Of a stretch of 19,365 nucleotides of DNA, positions 16,752-19,365 are shown piece by piece; position 1 is the stretch's first letter, and the number at the start of each line of letters is the position of its first letter. The stretch is from Nanobdellota archaeon (lineage in GTDB: Bacteria; Patescibacteriota; Minisyncoccia; UBA6257; GWB1-50-10). The position numbers and the translations under genes were made by a program. The notes beneath the pieces are model-generated. The model was not told where the DNA came from and made no database searches. It saw only the letters and a list, made by a program, of their open reading frames with translations. The stretch covers positions 1 to 19,365 of the forward strand of contig JAUYPG010000057.1 of the NCBI GenBank assembly GCA_030695805.1. The letters run 5' to 3'.

Positions 16752-17474
16752 ATGTCAATAGTTTCTTCCGACATCCACATACTACTCGAAGACCCTGATT
16801 TTGCAATGATTGAGAAGCCAGCCGGTTTATTAGTCCACAAAACGACCTCTAAAAACAAAGAGGAGCAAACCTTAGCGGATTGGGTCATAAAGACCTATCC
16901 CGAGACAGGATCCGTCGGCGACGACCCTCGAGCGCGTCCCGGTATCGTGCATCGGCTGGACAAAGAAACCTCGGGCGTTCTTCTTATAGCCCGAACACAG
17001 GCCTTCTTTGAATACTTCAAAAAATTGCTCCAGGCAAAAAAAGTCCAAAAAATGTATCTGGCCCTGGTTCATGGCGAAATAAAAGAATCTCGGACCATAA
17101 ATGTCCCCATCGGCCTTATCTCCGGCAAGACAAAGCGCAGTACCCGGGCAAAAAAGATGAAGATGATAAAGGAAGCTCTAACCGAAATAGAGCCAGCGGA
17201 AACATTTCATCATAACAATGAAACATACTCTCTGCTTCGCGTATATCCAAAAACCGGACGAACCCATCAAATCCGGGTCCACCTCGCCTCTATTGGCCAT
17301 CCCGTGGTAGGCGACAAACTTTACTGCGGAAAGAAACTCGAGTCCTTTGGTTTGAATCGGCACTTCCTGCATGCTTCCTCTTTAGAATTTTCCACTTCTC
17401 GTGGCCGCCGCATTAAAGTTGAATCCGATCTTCCCGAAGAACTTCAAAAAATTCTGAATCTTTTTGTTGATTGA
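16752..17474 (+). CDS. RluA-family pseudouridine synthase
   Basis: This 240-residue enzyme converts uridine to pseudouridine in rRNA or tRNA. The catalytic motif is GIVHRLDKETSGVLLIARTQ, with the active Asp in RLD (about residue 65). LLVHK near the N-terminus and YPKTGRTHQIRVHLASIGHPVVGDKLYCG are further family motifs. There is no S4 RNA-binding domain in front, unlike RluC and RluD. The ATG at 16752 gives a compact domain; upstream codons do not resemble the family. The target site cannot be read from the sequence. The gene ends just inside the rplS promoter. Confidence 0.93.
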   Translation: MSIVSSDIHILLEDPDFAMIEKPAGLLVHKTTSKNKEEQTLADWVIKTYPETGSVGDDPRARPGIVHRLDKETSGVLLIARTQAFFEYFKKLLQAKKVQKMYLALVHGEIKESRTINVPIGLISGKTKRSTRAKKMKMIKEALTEIEPAETFHHNNETYSLLRVYPKTGRTHQIRVHLASIGHPVVGDKLYCGKKLESFGLNRHFLHASSLEFSTSRGRRIKVESDLPEELQKILNLFVD

Positions 17475-17499
17475 CTATAAACACGAAAAAAGATACTAT
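17471..17499 (+). promoter_or_regulatory. rplS promoter giving a likely leaderless mRNA
   Basis: TTGACT (17471-17476) and TACTAT (17494-17499) are 17 nt apart. The expected transcription start is at or next to the A of the rplS ATG at 17507, and no Shine-Dalgarno exists. Confidence 0.55.
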
Positions 17500-17506
17500 C
17501 ATCATT

Positions 17507-17833
17507 ATGTTAAACGAAGAAACTATAAAACAACTCACCCCGGGCACAAAGATCAAGGTCTGGGAGCTTATAAAGGAAGGCGAGAAAACCCGCCGGACGC
17601 CGTTTGAGGGCATCATCATCGCGCGGAAGCACGGCAGGGAAGCTGGAGCCACCTTTACGGTCCGTGGAATTATCCAGGAAGTCGGAGTGGAAAAAGTGTA
17701 CCCTCTAAAAACCCCGCTTATCGAAAAGATAGAAATTCTCGCGAAGCCGAAGCGCGTCCGCCGCTCCAAACTTTACTACATAAGAAATATCTCGGGAAAA
17801 CGCATCCGCGAAAAACTTGGCGTGAGCTTATAA
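17507..17833 (+). CDS. rplS: 50S ribosomal protein L19
   Basis: This 108-residue protein is L19, which sits at the subunit interface. It has KVWELIKEGEKTRRTPFEGIIIARKHGREAGATFTVRGI, close to the family's FEGVVIARK...FTVRKIS motif, then EKVYPLKTPLIEKIEIL and the end RSKLYYIRNISGKRIREK. The ATG at 17507 is chosen over the GTG or similar at 17471 because a good promoter overlaps the latter and the extra residues are not L19-like. It stands alone, without rimM or trmD, and is closed by its own terminator. Confidence 0.97.
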   Translation: MLNEETIKQLTPGTKIKVWELIKEGEKTRRTPFEGIIIARKHGREAGATFTVRGIIQEVGVEKVYPLKTPLIEKIEILAKPKRVRRSKLYYIRNISGKRIREKLGVSL

Positions 17834-17834
17834 A

Positions 17835-17867
17835 AACAATGCCCCTTGCCCAAAGGGGCAAAGTTTT
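17835..17867 (+). terminator. rplS terminator
   Basis: GCCCCTT and AAGGGGC pair around a short CCCA-type loop, flanked by AAAAC on the left and GTTTT on the right, which extends the stem into a T-run. Confidence 0.7.
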
Positions 17868-17883
17868 CCATAATACATACGCT

Positions 17884-17918
17884 GATTCTAGATTCTATTT
17901 TCTAACTTCTAGATTCTT
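17884..17918. repeat. Family C repeat, right arm, before tRNA-Leu
   Basis: GATTCTAGATTCTATTTTCT then AACTTCTAGATTCT is the right-arm form of family C, here ahead of a tRNA gene instead of a protein gene. No left arm is seen. Confidence 0.7.
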
Positions 17919-17927
17919 GTTAATAAT

Positions 17928-18011
17928 GCGCGGGTGCTGAAACTGGTAGACAGGCAAGGTTGAGGGCCTTGTGTCCTTCGGGACGTGGAGGTTCAAGTCC
18001 TCTCCCGCGCA
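17928..18011 (+). tRNA. tRNA-Leu(GAG)
   Basis: Class II tRNA: acceptor GCGCGGG with CCCGCGC, anticodon stem CAAGG with CCTTG around TTGAGGG (anticodon GAG), a long variable arm GTCC-TTCG-GGAC, T-arm GAGG with CCTC around TTCAAGT, discriminator A. CCA is not encoded. An open frame running across it (17960-18298) is not a real gene. Confidence 0.95.
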
Positions 18012-18302
18012 CAATAAATAAAATATCTGGATGCCGATGCCATATTTGGTATCAAGATATTTTTATATGCAGGAGAGGATTTGAACAGGAAAGGGGTCGG
18101 GAAAACACTTGTTTTCCCGTGGCGGAAATACTAAAACCGAGGGGTTTTAGAACGCAGTCCCGCCTTGGCGGGACGAGTAGTGAAATTCCAACCGAACAAG
18201 GGCCGACATGCGAACAATTAAAAGCCATTCCTTCGGCGCAGTACGCCCCGCCCGACATTCGGGATAAATTTTTGAAGTGTTTCCCTGAAAGAAAATAATA
18301 TT
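18012..18302. other. Hairpin row between tRNA-Leu and the last gene
   Basis: About 290 nt without a convincing gene. Four hairpins follow one another: CGGGAAAAC/GTTTTCCCG (18098-18119), CTAAAACC/GGTTTTAG (18131-18150), GTCCCGCC/GGCGGGAC (18157-18174) and CCCGA/TCGGG (18251-18263). ATATCTGG...CAAGATAT near 18023-18060 may pair as well. A stretch on the minus strand near 18067-18088 resembles a tRNA T-loop and 3' end (TTCAAATCC) but lacks the matching stem. Confidence 0.5.
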
Positions 18303-19365
18303 ATGAAAACATTTTTAATCTCAATTGCCAGCGTTATTGGATTATTTATTACCGCGACTGCCGTGATGTTTGTATTCCAATGGTGTCCTCCTCAAGGTCC
18401 GTGGCCGACGCCGCCGTGGTGCGAGGGCGGAGTACAAATGCCGAAAATTGAGTTACCGGAGTTGCCATCGGCAACAACTCCAAACAAAGAATCTGTTAAT
18501 ATTCCATCCGCGCCATCGCAAACAAGCGAAAAACCAAAGTCCAAACAATTACAACCGGCAATAGCTCCTTACACCATTGCTTTTACTGTCCTGGTTCCCG
18601 AAAATACACCAAGCCATACAATAATTTATCTTCAAATCAGTGAAAGATTAAACGAGTGGGGAAGAAATTTAAAAATGGAGAAAAAAGCCGGAAATATCTG
18701 GTATTTAAAAGCTGACTTGAGAGATTTTAAAGACAAAGAAATCGGTTACAGATATTTGCGCAATAATTGGGGTTTTGTCGGGGCAGAGGAATTTTCCCCT
18801 GACTCAAAAACGGCTTCTCGCAAGGTTTTAGTTGAAAACGAACCAAAGCAAATAAATGATACTGTTGAAAAATGGAGATGGCTGCCAAAAGGAGAATTTG
18901 TAATGCCGATAATACCCACAGACGCAGGAAAGATTGCGTTTGTTTCAAGGGTTAACAATGAAAAATATCAGAAGGGGGCGCTGTTTGTTGACTTTTGGTG
19001 GGGCAACTTTTTTGACTTGCTAAACAGCACTCACGCGCGTTTAAAGGAAAAAGGATTCCAATGGATTGAAATAGCTCCTCCGTGGGATTACAAACAGATA
19101 AACCCTGTCCCAATAATTACTTCTGAAGGCTTCGGTCACACCTATCCTAATGATGCCTTGGATTTTCATTTAAACAAGATGAAAGCAGACGGTTTTAAGG
19201 TTTATATGATGCCCCAGATCTGCTGCGCCGATACCAGCAAAGCAAGTTTTTCCAAAGAATGGTGGGATGTTTGGTTCAGCGAGTATGAAAAATACGCAAT
19301 GTATTTTGTAGATAAGGCGAATAAGTATAATGTTGAATATTTGGTTATCACCGGCGACTCGGTGG
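18303..19365 (+). CDS. Secreted glycoside-hydrolase-like protein, 3' end outside the window
   Basis: The reading frame from the ATG at 18303 stays open to the window end (354 codons). It has an N-terminal membrane segment or signal (MKTFLISIASVIGLFITATA), a Pro/Ser/Thr-rich linker to about residue 90, a beta-rich domain (about 92-200: YTIAFTVLVPENTPS, RYLRNNWGFVGAEEF, INDTVEKWRW) like starch-binding CBM20-type domains, and the start of what looks like a TIM-barrel glycosidase (FQWIEIAPPWDYK, HLNKMKADGFKVYMMPQ, YNVEYLVITGDS). The layout suggests a surface-anchored polysaccharide-degrading enzyme. Family is uncertain. The region is visibly more A/T-rich than the ribosomal cluster. Confidence 0.65.
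   Translation, partial: MKTFLISIASVIGLFITATAVMFVFQWCPPQGPWPTPPWCEGGVQMPKIELPELPSATTPNKESVNIPSAPSQTSEKPKSKQLQPAIAPYTIAFTVLVPENTPSHTIIYLQISERLNEWGRNLKMEKKAGNIWYLKADLRDFKDKEIGYRYLRNNWGFVGAEEFSPDSKTASRKVLVENEPKQINDTVEKWRWLPKGEFVMPIIPTDAGKIAFVSRVNNEKYQKGALFVDFWWGNFFDLLNSTHARLKEKGFQWIEIAPPWDYKQINPVPIITSEGFGHTYPNDALDFHLNKMKADGFKVYMMPQICCADTSKASFSKEWWDVWFSEYEKYAMYFVDKANKYNVEYLVITGDSV

Noticed and set aside
18066..18090. tRNA gene on the minus strand
   Set aside because: TTCAAATCCTCTCC resembles a T-loop and 3' end, but the 5' strand of the stem does not match and no 5' half is present.
17960..18298. 112-codon plus-strand ORF
   Set aside because: It starts inside tRNA-Leu and runs through the hairpin row; the composition does not look like a protein.

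Overview
The window looks like a chromosomal segment of a Candidate Phyla Radiation (Patescibacteria) bacterium, most plausibly Parcubacteria. The evidence is the ribosomal S10/spc gene order with compact proteins, no rpmD (L30) between rpsE and rplO (a known CPR trait), almost no Shine-Dalgarno sequences, and many short palindromic repeats in spacers and even inside genes. The assignment rests on gene content and style; no database search was run.

Layout. Positions 35-8887 carry rplB-rpsS-rplV-rpsC-rplP-rpmC-rpsQ-rplN-rplX-rplE-rpsN-rpsH-rplF-rplR-rpsE-rplO-secY, followed by an adenylate-kinase-like gene and map (to 10581), all on the plus strand. Together they supply ribosomal proteins, the Sec channel, nucleotide balance and N-terminal methionine removal. 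The operon then stops: infA, rpmJ, rpsM and the rest do not follow. Positions 10582-11459 hold no large gene. They contain repeat clusters, a minus-strand structured transcription unit with its own promoter, a 39-codon ORF and a terminator, and an isolated 40-nt palindrome. Minus-strand topA and dprA follow (11460-14583), then a plus-strand PilO-like gene and a small membrane protein gene. Positions 15470-16231 hold an unusual tRNA region: an intact tRNA-Ile(GAU) nested inside a broken tRNA-Ile copy, and an intact tRNA-Ala(UGC) nested inside a tRNA that reads best as an interrupted tRNA-Val(UAC). Next come a 3D-domain exported protein (minus), divergent to an RluA-type pseudouridine synthase, then rplS, tRNA-Leu(GAG), a row of hairpins, and the start of a secreted glycoside-hydrolase-like gene cut by the window end.

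The most striking structure is between the genes. At least five unrelated-looking families of spacer (here called A-E) share one design: a left arm and a right arm, each made of degenerate 7-10 nt units, complementary to each other, with the right arm usually ending a few bases before the next start codon. The left arm often supplies the upstream stop codon, and in rpmC, rpsQ and the adk-like gene it encodes the C-terminus. A second class of GC-rich palindromes sits in spacers and in frame inside rplV and topA, resembling in behaviour the Rickettsia palindromic elements.

The main candidates for something undescribed are the hairpin start/stop spacers, the two nested tRNA arrangements with their inverted repeats, the in-frame palindromes, and the structured minus-strand transcript at 10836-11253.
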